Shown here one piece after another: positions 30,261 to 43,169 of a stretch of 64,000 nt of DNA (position 1 is its first letter; each line of letters starts with the position of its first letter). The position numbers and the translations under genes were made by a program. This DNA comes from Capitulum mitella (taxonomy: Eukaryota > Arthropoda > Thecostraca > Pollicipedomorpha > Pollicipedidae). The DNA lies in contig CP099852.1 in NCBI GenBank assembly GCA_030062745.1, positions 18,843,949 through 18,907,948 of the forward strand. The letters run 5' to 3'. The notes under the pieces were generated by a model, which saw nothing but the letters and a program-made list of their open reading frames with translations, ran no database searches and was not told where the DNA came from.

Positions 30261-30466
30261 CACGGGCGAAGACAAGATTTCGCCGGGGGGGAAGCTAATG
30301 TAAACTTAATCCTCCCCCCTAAAACTGAACACTCCCCCAATTTAGACCACTTTATTTTCGAGTTCCAGAAGTTTTTATTCATTTTCATTTTTGGTGAGTA
30401 AAGAAACGTTTAATTTTTTACCGCAAAGGAGGGCCTTACCGTCCTTGACCCCACTGGCTGCGTCCC
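30261..30466. mobile_element. Possible hAT-like MITE remnant
   Basis: The left edge CACGGGCGAAGACAAG and the right edge (complement) AGGGACGCAGCCAGTGGGG resemble the ends of the hAT MITE at 26905, and the interior has similar G-run and AT-rich parts. No clear 8-bp duplication was found, so the boundaries and class are uncertain. Confidence 0.35.
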
Positions 30467-32062
30467 TAATTAGGCTTGGCAGAACAACATAGCGCTTCCT
30501 TGTCACTGCGACCGCGGTCTAGTCCACTGGAAACTCGCACGTGAAGTCCTGTTAACAGATGGAATTGTAAAAAAGAGGTTCAGACGAGGCGGAGATTACA
30601 GCCGCAACACGAAACCGTCTGCCCCGGCGGCCGGGAAGTACCTACATCAGTTGGGAAACGTGAGACGTGGTAGGAAAACCATGGTTGCCTGCGAAGTGGG
30701 ATCCTGAAGACACCTGCACAGTTACGACGGGTCATAATGGTTGCACGGGGATGTCGTAGCCTGTCTTTCGAGAAGCCTAGAGTCCCGTTCGTAAACGGAC
30801 CTACGAGGCACACCAGGTTACCTTGCTTGGCACATTCTGCCAGACGGCGTCAGGAGACTGAAATGTGACGTCACCCAAGTTACCTTCATAGGCACACCCA
30901 GCTACCTCACAATTGCCACTGTAGGTGCCGAGGTACTGTATTACGTTGACGGTAAGTCCGGCAAGTAGGACGGCGTTCATAAAATTGTTAACAATCGACC
31001 CAGCCCAACAGACGTCCTTCGTGCTTCCGGCAGAGATTGCGGCCTGACTCGACAGCACAGTAACTGCCGAAATTCTCGAGAATTACCCTACTAACATTGT
31101 CCCAGGGCTGATATCTCGGGAGGTCACGAAAGAGGCTCGCGAACAGGGCTCAGGTAACGACTATTTCTAACTGATGTTACCTCGTCGACTTTCCGCGGTC
31201 GCTTCGTCGTGGGATTTTCAACAGATAAAAGGTCACGCGGCATGGGACGAATTTTCCACCAAAGTGAAGGGAAACGTTGCAACTTCAACACGTGTTTTGA
31301 ACTGGGACAGCCAATGTGTATTTTATGGTCTTCAGAGTTGAAGCATACATTTTGTCTCAAAAGGATACTTCTACTTAAGTAGTTTAAAAACGACTTCCAC
31401 TACACTTACTCCGTTTCCTGTTCACCTCGTGGTGTCTATTTATCCTTCATCCATGTAGTGCCTATTCATTCGTGTGTTGCCAGCCATCGCGTGACGACGC
31501 GAGCGGGCCCAGGCCAATAATCGTTAGCAGAGTATCTGGCAACAGTGCGCTCTCAGAGGCGTTGCTAGAATACAGTTTCTGGTTTACCATCTTTCCAAAG
31601 CGCATAAGCATTTCTCAGGAAAAAACGAATGCTGAAAAGACGACCAACAGCATGTTTTGGTACCAGCCAACTTTGTTTCTGAAACGTCGACTAACGTGGA
31701 GCATTACCTCACAGGAGATCGTCCCCTGCTGGCAAAATGTTAAGAGGACCCCACCACGTCGCAGAGCCCACGACTGATACCACCCGCTTTCAACATCGCC
31801 CAGCGTCCTCCCGCTGTCTCCCGCCCATGTCTTGTCCGCCCCTTGGTCACTGATGACTGTCTCTGGTAATGCTGATGATGGCTGTGCGTGCGCGGCTCTC
31901 GTGGATCTCATTTCCGTCACGTGCGGCCCGTCCGGCGCCGGCGACGCAGCGCGAGAAGGCTCCCGGGACCTGAGGGCGGCCGCGCCGGTCCAGCAGACGG
32001 CCGACGAGAGCTGTCACCGCACGTGATCACCCAGGGGGACACTGGATCCTGCGCTCCCGGTC
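30467..32062. other. Intergenic sequence, no gene seen
   Basis: No coding exon, RNA gene or transposon was recognised. Open frames are all short and without family resemblance. Confidence 0.4.
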
Positions 32063-32280
32063 CCGGCCAGCCAGGGAACATCGGGCCCTGCTGAGCCCGG
32101 CTCCGAGCAGGCAGGGAATACCAGGCCCTGCTGACCCGGTCCTGACCAGCCAGGGAACACCGGACACAGCTGAACCCGGCACTGAGCAGCCAGGGAACAC
32201 CGGACACAGCTGAACCCGGTCCTGACCAGCCAGGGAACACCGGACACAGCTGAACCCGGCACTGAGCAGCCAGGCGGAGC
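32063..32280. repeat. 40-bp minisatellite
   Basis: About 5.5 copies of a 40-bp unit containing CAGCCAGGGAACACCGG, with two alternating variants (GGCACTGAGCAG and GGTCCTGACCAG). The period is exact between the copies starting near 32170 and 32210. Open frames over it on the minus strand are repeat artefacts. Confidence 0.92.
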
Positions 32281-32937
32281 ACCGCACTCTCCCTGAGCCC
32301 TCTGTCCCAGCAGACAGGCACGCGGACCGCCTCGGGCCAAAAAATGGCGCACGACGCGGACCTGTCTATTTCTGTCATGCTGTTTTCCACACCACAGCGC
32401 ATATCTGTTACGGCGCGCTCATTAACGGAGCTAGTTTTGCCGCAGAGGTCCCGACGTAAGCCATCGGGCCGCAGACCAAGGGAACGCCTCATACCTTGGG
32501 CCGTAGCTCTCGATTCCTCGGTTCATATCATCCTTCATCAGGCGTCGAACCACCGTTACCTTTTGTGTTCGTGCTCCACCACAACTTTAACATTAGACCC
32601 ATGGTGGTGCATGGAAAGAATGTGCATAAAATTGTATTGAGCGCCATGTGACCATGGAGTCGGTGCGTCTCTAAGCCCCAGTAAACAAGCACGCCTCATA
32701 TTACATCCCTAGGCATCTTTAATGTGGACGTGGTTCTGCCAATGACCACCAGTAAGAACCGAGGGGGCAAAATATCCAGCACCGAAGAAGATTGCTGTTT
32801 GTTTCAGCCAACGGCCTCAACATCGGCAATATATGAACAGCAGCTGACAGCGACAGGAATGGATGAATTCTCGGCCCGGCTGTGGGGCAAGCCCTCAATC
32901 CGCGCACCTTCAGGGATTCTCGAGAACCGGTCTCTCT
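32281..32937. other. Intergenic sequence, no gene seen
   Basis: No recognisable gene or mobile element between the 40-bp array and the CTGACCATCT-type repeat. Confidence 0.4.
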
Positions 32938-33160
32938 GACCAACCCCGTCTGACCATCTCCCTTTGACCATCTCCGTCTAGCCACTTTCCTGTGACCATC
33001 TTCCTCTGGCTAGCCGCCGCTGACCATCTGCCTCTTAGCAACTGCCCCTGACCAGCTGCCTTTGACCAGCTGCCTCTGACCATCTCTCTCTGACTTCTTT
33101 CCTCTGACCATCGCCCTCTGACCAGCCCTCTCTGACCGGCTGCCGCTGGCCATCTCTGAC
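32938..33160. repeat. Degenerate CTCTGACCATCTCC repeat
   Basis: About a dozen irregular copies of a 14-21 bp unit (CTGACCATCTCC, CTGACCAGCTGCC). The motif resembles the tails of the GGTCAG-containing repeats inside HID1. Confidence 0.7.
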
Positions 33161-33550
33161 GGCCGGAGGAGTGGCGGCCGCTCCGGCCGCGGGCCGCCGC
33201 CGTCGCCTGGGGATCGTGTTGATTGATGAGGACGGTAAATGGCGGCCTCCTGGGGACCCGGGGTCCGATGGGCCTCATCGGCATTCGCCACTACCGGTGG
33301 GCAGGAAATGCACCGAATGATGGAGCTATCTGCCGTAATGGTCGACCGTATGCCAGCCTCCCCTTCTTCCCCATCTGCGTAAGGGGGGGGGGGGCATTCG
33401 GTCGTAACTCTTTTAATCTCTCCACCATCTCTGTCTCTCCATGTCTATCTCATCCTATCTTCGGATCTCCCCTCCTTCTCTCACTCCATCTTTCTCCCCT
33501 CTTTATCTCTCTCCTTCTTTCTCTCTCTCCACCCTCTGTCTTTCTATCTC
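33161..33550. other. GC-rich patch then pyrimidine-rich tract
   Basis: A short CpG-rich patch (33160-33300) is followed by a CT-rich tract at 33415-33545. No gene was recognised. Confidence 0.45.
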
Positions 33551-33594
33551 AAAGAGGGGTGACGTGTAAGGTGCCTCATACGTCACCCCTCTTT
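33551..33594. repeat. Perfect 15-bp inverted repeat with 14-nt loop
   Basis: Arms 33551-33565 (AAAGAGGGGTGACGT) and 33580-33594 are exact reverse complements around a 14-nt loop. It directly follows the CT-rich tract and ends in a T run. It could be a hairpin RNA, a foldback element remnant or chance expansion; nothing decides between these. Confidence 0.8.
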
Positions 33595-34634
33595 TTTCCT
33601 CTTGCGCGCTCACTCAGATGTTTCAGCTTCTATTGTGCGGGTCCCATTCTCGAGCTTCCCATTCCTTCCGCTTTATTCAGCTGCTCGGCGTTTGTTTTCC
33701 TCTGGTCTTTCTCCGCCTCGTGACAACAACAGACGGCGTCGTGGCGGTCGTTTCCCTTACGAGCTCGTCTGACGCTGGGTCAAATAAGCGCCTGAGGCGA
33801 CGGCCGGCGCTGGCAGAATCCCTCACCAGACGCGCGTGGCAGCGGGCCCTGCAGTGGACGCGTTCAGAAGACTCGAATTCACGTTTTCCCGTCTGCCATG
33901 CTCTGCTGAAGTTGTGCTGGCCGAATAGGACTTACAACTTCTGCCTAGAAAGCCGGTATCTTCAAATTTCATTTCTTTCGAATCTCAAAAAAGAAAAATG
34001 CGCCAGTGCAGTATCTTCCGATCAATGCAAGTTTGTGTAAGAATCGTGGAAGAGATCTTTAGAAAAGAAACACTGAAGCCGTTTCGTGGCAAAGGAGGTG
34101 CTACGCCCGCGTTTCCAAAGTTCATTCAACTCCGCTGCACGGCTAGGGGAAATCAGTCATTCAAAGCGCAGCCACTTCCTGACGTATGCGCCGTGTCTCA
34201 GATCAGCTGGTAAGCCGCCTAATTGCAATCTATTTCCGCCACCTCCGACGGCACCTCGATGTTCACCACACCACTGACGTCGCAGCCAGGTGTCGCCGCG
34301 AGGCGCGCCGCCGCCGACGTGCGTAGCCGCCGCCGTCTCGCCGAGGGGAGCGACGCCCGCCGGCCGCGCGGCGTCGCAGCCGACGACGCCCGGCGCCGCG
34401 CCGCGGCAGTCGCCGGTCATGCGGCGCTCCGGTGGTCCGCGGCTGATCCCGCCGGCGGCGGCGGCACGGTGAGCCGCGGCCGCAATCAATACGGGCGGTG
34501 TGCGTTATCGGCCGCCGGCGGTCGCCGGGGGCGGCGGCCCCCGGGGGCGGCCCTTGTTAGTTGTTGGCCGGGCGGAGGAGAGGGCTCGAGTTTGAGACGG
34601 GAGATGAGGAGGTGAGGGGGCGGGGGAAGGGAGA

Positions 34635-34635
<1 letters not shown>
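33595..34635. other. Intergenic sequence, no gene seen
   Basis: Contains a GC-rich, CpG-rich patch at 34290-34560. No exon of a known family was recognised. Confidence 0.4.
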
Positions 34636-34708
<73 letters not shown>

Positions 34709-34728
34709 CAGGTAGGTAGGCAGGCAGG

Positions 34729-34761
<33 letters not shown>

Positions 34762-34830
34762 CGACCAACGGATAGACAGTCGGAGAGACAGACAGACATA
34801 CATATGCACAGACAGACAAAGAGAGTCAAC
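34636..34830. repeat. (GA)n followed by (GGCA)n/(GACA)n microsatellite
   Basis: About 75 bp of GA dinucleotides run into GGTAGGCAGGCA and then GACA tetranucleotide repeats that decay toward 34830. Confidence 0.95.
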
Positions 34831-36023
34831 AAAAATAGCAGCCTGACAACCTGACCACTCTGTTCGGCTTGACATGCTGTTTGTCACGGTGCAGTGCTTG
34901 CTTTCTTGTTTGTGAGGTTTTCCCCACATCAGAAGAACTGAAGAGGGGCGGACGCCAGTGAACCACGGAGACCAGTGAAACTGTTGACCATCTTTCCCCT
35001 GAACCACTCTCAGAGACTCAGTTTTTCTTGCCCGCGCTGTTGGAAGTGGTGATCGCGGCGGTTTTACTTGACGGCGAAGTTCCCTGAAGTGGTCGGCGGG
35101 AAACCCCAAACTCCCACATCCGTTTGGCGGCGGCGCCAGAGAGCCTCTCCACTTAAGGAGCTTAGGCCCCGTAAAACCGCGGCCTCGAGGGCGAACTTTC
35201 GAGCCGCTCGTGCTTCCTCGCCGTTCACCGTCCCATCAGCAGGCCGGCCCGCTGAGCTGATGGAATCAGCCAATCAGTCAGACCATCCGTCTGTTCTCCC
35301 ACGTAGCACGGGTCGACGGCGGGTGGGGGGAGGGGAAGGGGGGGGGTGGGCGTCGCTGCCCGTGTATCGCTGGCCGCGGGAGCAAAGTTACCATTAAAAT
35401 TCAATATTTGCCATAACCTTAGGCCAATTTAAAGCAAAAAACTGTGGTGCGCCGCCGCTGGAAAGAAGGGAGAAAATCGCACTTTACCAACGCGCGAAAA
35501 CGCACCCTAAATAGCAAAGTTTTAGAGCGTACGTATTCCGTACCTTTCCAACCGCTTTTTTCCTCAGTGGTACAACCGTACCTTATTACCAGCCTTGCCG
35601 GGAAGCACCTCATCAGCAGGTGCTGAGCTGGCAGTCCCGGGCCGCAGCCGATATCACCTCCTCCGCTGGCATGGTGCCCCCCGTGCGATCGGCCGGCCTG
35701 GGGGGAGGCAGCCAGGCGTCGGGGATGATTAGTGACGGTAGGGCGGATCACTATAGATCGTCGCTGGAAGGACGCGCCGGCCAGGGACCCCGACGGAGCT
35801 AGCGCCGCGGGGAAGTCACGTGCCACCGCTACAGCCAAGGATGGGACTTTTCGAAAATGACTGGGGAGGGGAAACGGGGTTTTGGAGCCCATTATTCCAA
35901 GTCATCGCCCGCAAGACCCCCATGTTAAATCTCTGGACATTGGACGGCTCCAAAATCCGTCAGTTTCGTCGCTGGCTTCAGCACCACCACCAGCAGCAAG
36001 AGCAGCACCAGCAGCAGCAGCAG
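34831..36023. other. Intergenic flank left of the Harbinger element
   Basis: Contains GC-rich patches at 35080-35360 and 35640-35820. It ends in a CAG/CAN trinucleotide run (35980-36023) whose last CAG is the target-site duplication of the Harbinger insertion. No gene was recognised. Confidence 0.5.
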
Positions 36024-36170
36024 AGGCCTATTTCACCAAAATTAAGTTTTCAGTTTTCAGTTTTCGGACAACAGTTTTCCGACACTTCTGTTTCACCAAC
36101 GTCTAAAAAAATTTATCCCGCCTCAGGAATTCGGACACGGTTTTCGGACAGCCGGAGCTAGTTTGTTTCA
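36024..36170 (+). repeat. Left terminal inverted repeat region of the Harbinger element
   Basis: The outer 20 bp match the right end best. Further in, TTTTCGGACAACAG, TTTTCCGACAC, TGTTTCACCAACG and AATTCGGACACGG recur in related form in the right end. The element was inserted at the edge of a CAG trinucleotide run. Confidence 0.75.
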
Positions 36171-36352
36171 CCAACCTCAGCGTGGACGAGAAATTTATCT
36201 GCCATACGCGTCACAATTGTCGAGGATCTGAATTTTTCCGACAACAAATTTAGACACCTCTAGGCGTCTGAAACCCCTGCGCAACGCAGTGTTCGTGGCG
36301 GTGGTGCTGTGGAGGAGCGGTGGTGGTGCGCATTTTGTCTGAGGCGTTGGTA

Positions 36353-39300
36353 ATGGAGGCCTTTTTAGGTCTTTTCTTCGACGAAGAGGATGATGGTGGT
36401 GATGGCAATGCCCACCCTGAGCATATGGGCCGACGGGGAAGAATTTGCAGGGGGCGCATTAACATGGAGTGGCCATTGCCTGGAGCATTTAGGTACGTTG
36501 TGATTACAGGATATGAATTCATTGATTTGTGCATGGCAGATGTTATTTCGATGAATAAAAGTAGTTTGCCCTTCCAGGGCACCGCTGGCATATGTTGATG
36601 ACATGCTCATTTTATTAACATACATTTGTTTATTGCACAATGCCTCATAGCAGTCAATTTTGGTGAGATGCTTAGCATCGAATTCATCACAAGGTTACCA
36701 AGGTTGGGAATATGCATGATGTATTATATTGCCATTTGTGCGATTCGCTTTTCATTGGTGAAGGCCAATGTTATGAACAGCACACATACACTCGTTCTCC
36801 CAATGCATTCATTTGGGACTGGAGTTATCCTATGCCAAAGTATGTAGTGCAAACTGTTGAATTGTGCTATATGTCTGCTTTCTCATGTCATGTGCCATGA
36901 CACCAACATGGAACGCAATGCAAGCCGTTTAAATCACATGGCATATAAACAGATGTTGATGGTAGCTGTGTTTTTGTGATGTCACAGAATAGTACTTTTT
37001 TCAGCAGTGTGAAGTACTCTTGGTTTATTTTCAGAGAGCGTTTCCGTCTCTTGCCGGAGACTGCAGAGGCCATACAAAATATCGTCGGTCCGTACCTCCA
37101 GCATGCCAGCAACCGCAACATGGCTCTGTCATCTCGTGAGCAGCTGCTTGTGGCACTGAGGTAATGTTATAATGCCTCCTTGGGTGATATATGGCTTATT
37201 GTGTAGACAAATCATTCAGTCACCCACATCCAAGGATTTGTTCTCATCAGGTTTAGTGCTTGCATTCTCATGGCTGCTTGGGACAATTTGAGCCATGTGC
37301 TCTTTTATATAGGGCTCTGAAACATGGCATAGTTTTTGTGGCATTGGCCTGTTCTGGTGCCTGTTCAGTAACTGGTGCTGTTGTTTCCAGTAACTGGACA
37401 GTTGTTTTCAGAGTCTGAGGCTGTTCCAGGTTTAAGTGGTCCATTGCAAGTTTTCCAGTCTTTCAGCATTCATGAGAGCAGTTGTCAAGGTTGTCACAAC
37501 CAGTTTGTCATCTGTTGTCATGGTGGACTGCGTGCTTTACATTAGTGCTGTGAATTATCACCCAACAGGGTTGAAATCATTCATGCTCTGATGTTCACAG
37601 GTTCTATGCCACAGGCAGTTTCTTTTCAATGGCTGCTGATAGCCACGGACCATCGAAATCAACGGTATGCAGGGTGATAAGCCGGGCCACAGAAGCCATA
37701 CTGCACTTTTTTGCTGATGTTGTGAGCTGGCCTGGCCATGATGAAGTGCCACAGCTGCAGCAGGCCTTCTATGAGAAAGCTGGTCTGCCAGATGTTGTGG
37801 GTGAGTTGGAATGTTGAGTGGCATGCACTTGCCTCATTGTGCCCTTGTGTTTCTGAGGTTGTTGAAATTAAAAATATAAACTCGAGCTTGAAGGGCACCA
37901 ATGTTGTTTCTGATATGTGAATCATGCTCTGTAATTTGAGGCAGTAATTGTCAGTCCATTTCTTGACAGCTGATTACAAGACTAGGTTGGTATGGCCTGC
38001 CCTGTTCTGCCATACTGTGTCCCACTCTGCCCTGACATGCCCTATGGTATGATTACTATGCTCTGACATGCCCTGTTGTACACCCACTCTCCCCTGTTCT
38101 TTCTCCCTTTCCATCTTTCGCATGCTCTCCATCTGCCTTTCCCTGTCTTCATCCTTCCTTTCTTGATGCTGTCTACATCATCTGAATGGTAAGAAGACAA
38201 AAAACTTCTGATTCCATGCTGAGAGTACCTTGGTGATTGCATTTCCTGGCAGGTTGCATCGATGGCACGTACGTGAAGCTGCTGGTGCCAAAAGCACATA
38301 AAGCAACATATATGTGCCGGAAGGGATTTACGGCCATCAACATCCTTGGTGTGGCGGGGCCAGGCCTGCAGTTTATGGCTGCAAGTGTTCATTGCTCGGG
38401 GCGTGTGCACGACGCCCGAGTTCTGAAAACATCGGGTCTACCCGAATAGTAAGTGTTTCGCGAAGTCGCGCCCCACAGGACCCAGCCATGAGAGATGACT
38501 TTGGACTCGGCAGTCCACAAATGATCCATGCCCTGTGGAAGCAAGATTGCTGTGATGCAGCAGTAATGGTAGTGGTTATGCGTGTTGTGTCTTGGAACGA
38601 AAAGTTGCATCCGAGCTCTATGTGGCAAAACCATGTTAGCACGCCATCGGTTTAATGAGCCATAGCCAGTTATTGGCCTATGTTTGACTGTGGGTCATGT
38701 TTCTTACATTGCAACTGCCAGATGTCACTGATTTTGTTGGGGCCACAATTTGTGATCTCATGTTTGCGTACATATCAAAGAAAGTCTTGTGTGTTGCTCC
38801 GTGCTCGTGTTTTTCATGTCCATGCATTTCATGGTCCAACACATTCATTTCACCTTCAGAAACGACGGAGGACCTGCGCCTCACTCCGTTCTCGTGGGCG
38901 ACAGCGCCTATCCACTGGTCCCATGGCTTTTGACGCCAGTCTGCAACCCCCAGTCACCAGAGGAGATAGCGTAAGCATCTGGTTTTATTGGTAAGTTATG
39001 TTATCATGATGACTGTTTTTCACACTCACTCAGCAACTGTTCTCTAATGAACGAATTTAAATGCCACACTACTGGATGCATGTCTTGCTTAAATTTCATA
39101 CCACTTCAAGGACCCCAGGAGTTAACCATCTGCTGTTTGTATTCCTCTTACTCATTGAAGTGCTCCTTTTGGCCCATGTCAGAATGGTGACCATCAGTCA
39201 AACAGCAGTTGAGTGCATTGGAGCATGCCATAGTCCACATGCCTCATTGACAATGATAATGCCCTCAGTTACAACTGCGCTGTTTGCCGAACAAGGGTCG

Positions 39301-39799
39301 TAGTAGAAAACGCGTTTGGTGTCCTGAAGCAACGCTTCCAGTGCTTGAACGTGGGCCTGCGCCTCAAGAGCATCGCAGCCTCCGTGTGAACCATGCGGTA
39401 TGTGATAGTGCTCAGCCATTGAGGACAAATCCTCCTGCAAGATCCCCCTCTCATCAGCAGTCCTGGCTACCCAGTTGGCTCACCATAACCTTGAAAAAGG
39501 CCATTCTGATCTCAGAGGGACACCGCATGACCAGGATCCCTTTTAGCAGACTCCTGGGCCCATCGTTGTCTGTTCGATTACAGTTCGTGTGTCTGGCCCT
39601 TACCGTTTTTCGGTGTTCCAGGGCATGCATTGCTTTGCACAATGTGTGCATCCGTGGCGGAGACGTTGGCGCCTGGCTGCCTGCCCTGCCGCCTGCCGCC
39701 GGTGCAGACGAGCCGCGTGACGTGCATGAAGACGCAGAGGGCATGGAGCGTCGCGCCGGGGAAGAACGCCGGCGGGCTGTGATTCGCCTCTTCGGTTGA
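36353..39799 (+). pseudogene. Harbinger transposase (HARBI1-like), 7 exons, one apparent stop
   Basis: Exons 36353-36492, 37035-37160, 37601-37800, 38253-38448, 38860-38970, 39269-39385 and 39622-39799 splice in phase to 355 codons, near HARBI1 length. The DDE catalytic residues are present: Asp in GCIDGTYVKLL, Asp in CSGRVHDARVL and Glu in VVVENAFGVLKQRF. LVGDSAYPLVPWLLTP, the YNCAVCRTR block and the C-terminal ALHNVCIRGGD also fit the family. The enzyme would cut and paste the element at CWG sites. The codon spanning the exon 4/5 junction reads TA plus A, an in-frame stop at codon 221; every other junction restores the frame. Either this copy is newly dead, or the assembly or my splice choice is off by one base there. 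Confidence 0.85.
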
Positions 39800-40142
39800 A
39801 GAGGCTCAGTGGTGTTCCGGTGCGACATGCTTTATTTGCGCTCGTGTGTTTTTTCAGTTCCTTTTCTAGTGTGATTCAGCTATGCTAAATCGCGTGTAGT
39901 TCCGTCTGGACGCTTGCCCCACAAGGCATTGCCACCACTATACACCCACCGCTGTAAATACTCTGTCCGCTGTTACTTTATCCTGCAGGCCAGGTGGTGG
40001 ATCTGGCTGCCTGGAATGTGGGGAGTGACGACCATTGAGCATGACAAAAATAGAACATGATGCGAGGTCATTCTCTCTTCCGTACCGCATACGCTTCAGC
40101 TGTAAAACATACGAGTCATTGACCGACATGTACATTTATTGT

Positions 40143-43100
40143 TTATGACTCAGCATCCGTATCAGCAGGGGTAGAACTGCCGTTCGCGTACATGCGGCGC
40201 AGCAGTTTCAGTTTCATTATTCTGGTGGCCTTGACGACCTCTTCATCAGTCAACTCTTCCGGCTCCAGCGCGAGAAGAGCCCGATTTCGGGCGCCTATCG
40301 CCTCGCGGTCGGACGACGACGTGCGGCGGGGGCGTTTCGCGGGGAGGCGGACCTGCGTTGGAGGTGGTGGGAGTCACGTGTGTGGTGGAGACAGTGCTGG
40401 GTGCGGAAGAGACGGGGATGGCCGTGGCGACGGCTCCTTTTCCGTCGTCGGAAAGTGCTTGCGAAGCTTCCAGGGACTCGAAAATGACCTCTGGGTGGCT
40501 GCCAGATGTCCAGTTCTGGAAGGTTGCCCCGCCAGGCACCGACACCATTTCAAGCTCGGCCTCGCGTCCTAAAACAATGGAAGTGGAGATTGTCAGAAAA
40601 ATGGTTGGCAGGATTCAGCGTGATACGTTAGCACTGCATTCGTGTTGTTTATTCATTGATGAAATCGGCTGCAGCGACGACGGTAACGGCAGTGTTGGTC
40701 AGTGAAAATCACTGCAAACATCAACATCCTGAAGGATCCCCGAGGACAATGATGTTACAAAAACAAAATCGTGAACATCACCCCAAAAAGAATGAAGGTG
40801 TTGGAAAGGTCAAAGATAACATCAGACCAGTGCAATACTATGAACGATTTCCTTACCAATGACGTCAAGAACAACAAGGTCCAGGTCGGACCACTGCGTT
40901 TCGCTGCTGTGGCCTTGTCCTGTGCTCTGGATTCGGCCGAGGCGATCTGTGGAAGGTCCAAGGTAAATGCGTAACTGTCCACGCAGCATCCACCAACATC
41001 AGAGCTCATCCAGTTCGACCTGCCCCAGAAACAAGACAAGCTTCTTAATGATTAAGCCATCCTCAGGAAGCACTCAGATGATACTGTAAGCAATACTGGC
41101 ATCCTTCAGTCCTCAGATCTATGCAGTTCGCGGTAATGTAACCTTCTCCAACATTGCCCATTCGTGCCATGATCATGGATACAAGAAACTACTCACCACG
41201 GGTCTTCTGAATGGTGTAATAAATGACGTTTTTCCTCAACTGTTGCACAGTGCAGCCTGGCTTCACTAGGCCCAACACCAGTGCCTTCTGTAGCACCTGC
41301 TCCCAGGCCTGGAGCCTGCGGCTGGCACCACCTGGAGCCCTGTATTCTCCATACAGGTCCTGTGAATGGACAAGTGGAGTGGATGCCAGGTTGGAACATT
41401 TTCTACTAGTGTTTGCATGGGTGTGAATAACTGGTACCAAAGTATGCTTTTGATATGCATGACCTAAGGCTGCTGTAATGACGTATGCTTTTCCTGGTAC
41501 TAAATGAAATTAAGTCACGTGCAATAACAAGCACAAGCACATTTCAATGATGGCGTGTGTGCTACAAATTGAGTCATGTTATATCTTTAAAACATATCAC
41601 ACATTAACTACAGTGGTGACAGATCAAACAGAGGGAAAAGTGCAAATCCAATTTTTAGCTAAAACACTGAGAGCAGTGTCATGTTGCCAACTGTGACTTC
41701 AAGTACAGTGTTAGCCAAACAAGGCGGAATGACAATGACAGCATACAACTCCTTGAAACATGTTGTAAGTTGGACATCTCATAAGCCACAGCCAACCAGA
41801 TGCCTTCAAATTCACCTCTGCCTGAGCCAATGGCAAATGGTGAGTGAGGGGACAAAACCAATGAGCAGCAGCCACATGCAGACAAATTTTTGCACCCAGG
41901 GAAAGCCAACAAGCTTTGGACATACCATACACACGATTAGGGCAATGAGCATGCCAAGCTAACCAAAAACCTGCAGTAAAAGCCTATGCTGGTAGTCAAG
42001 ATGTGCATATTCATGCTGATTACAAGCACTTAGGCACTACTGTGGTAAATAATAAGCCATAGCTGAATATGACTCACAGACATGGGATGTGAGTCACACT
42101 CAATAGGTTTTTATATGAAGGATGAAGCTGCATGTCCCAAAACACCAGGCTTTGCACATGTAAGTAATGAACAGACTGTATTTACCCATATGACACAGTT
42201 CATGATGTGCCTGGGAAAATCTGAAAATGTAGCAACAACATCAGCATTACAAACATAACTGGGGCCAACCTGACTGGTTTTGTCAGGTTAAAAGTGCTGC
42301 ACATTCATTACTATGAACTTCTTTGCCAATATCTCACACAAGACACCAAACATTCCATTGTCAATTGTCAACTGTCAATCACACCACATGGATGCAAAAC
42401 TCAGAGAATCTGGATTACTGTTGTAAATTCTGTTCTCATCTGCAAAACATGTCATGTCACAAACAAGTCATGTCCAGCACAAGTGCCTGTGCCATCTCTG
42501 CCACAATGACATGTCATGTAAATGTGCCACATTTTGAGGACCGGATTCTGAGTGCTTGTTGGATGACAACCAAGGCAAACCAATTGGTGAAAATTAATTT
42601 GTGTTATTCTTGTTTTGTTTGCCATGGCTGTCACATCACCTTCAATAGCCATGGCAGACAAAACCAGAATGATCATAGCTGAGCTATATCAAAACACAAA
42701 CTTTCTGACATGGCACAATGACGCATGCAGCAACTCGCAAAAGGAGATAACATATATCCACTCCAAATTCCGAAAATTGTCCATATCTCCTAATGCATAC
42801 TCAATGATGCTTCTCTGTAGTTCACACCTCATGTACAATATGTTGGAAATGCCCAAGATTTCACAGCAATTATGGGATGGCAAACATGGTGAGAAATCTC
42901 GTACACCTTACGCAAGGTTATTTGGAATGTCATTTCTTCACTGGAATGTCATTTCTTACAACCCTCACACCAAGGATGAACTTAACAGGTACACAATAGC
43001 TTCAAAATCCCACGAAATGCCATGAGAACACAATTCACGTATCAACATCGAATTCTTGCTGGTACTGAGCCATATAACATTATGAGTGTATGCGATCACC

Positions 43101-43169
43101 TACATCTTTAATGTCGCGCATGAAAAGGAACAACTCCTTTTCCTCCGCCTGCGCTTCCGCGTGCTTCAT
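40143..43169 (-). CDS. Harbinger accessory protein, Myb/SANT-like DNA-binding, 4 exons
   Basis: Exons 43169-43104, 41359-41197, 40946-40857 and 40568-40143 (minus) have AG/GT borders and agreeing phases (0, 1, 1), giving about 247 aa. The N-terminus is MKHAEAQAEEKELFLFMRD. Exon 2 carries a Myb/SANT-like helix pattern (LQAWEQVLQKALVLG, CTVQQLRKNVIYYTIQK). Exon 4 has a basic nuclear-localisation-like LPAKRPRRTSSS and a helical tail (LTDEEVVKATRIMKLKLLRR). In Harbinger systems the partner protein binds the element ends and brings the transposase into the nucleus. In exon 4 the frame changes by one base around 40325-40365, between the Pro/Thr-rich part and LPAKRPRR. A polyadenylation-type AATAAA follows the stop within a few bases. 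The gene converges on the transposase, 343 bp away. Confidence 0.72.

Noticed and set aside
29724-30401. 225-codon plus-strand open frame
   Set aside because: It begins with TTG, has no recognisable domain or splice context, and ends in a transposon-like remnant.
34486-35109. Ser/Leu- and Cys-rich minus-strand open frame of 207 codons
   Set aside because: The middle is a translation of the GA/GACA microsatellite, and the ends have no family resemblance.
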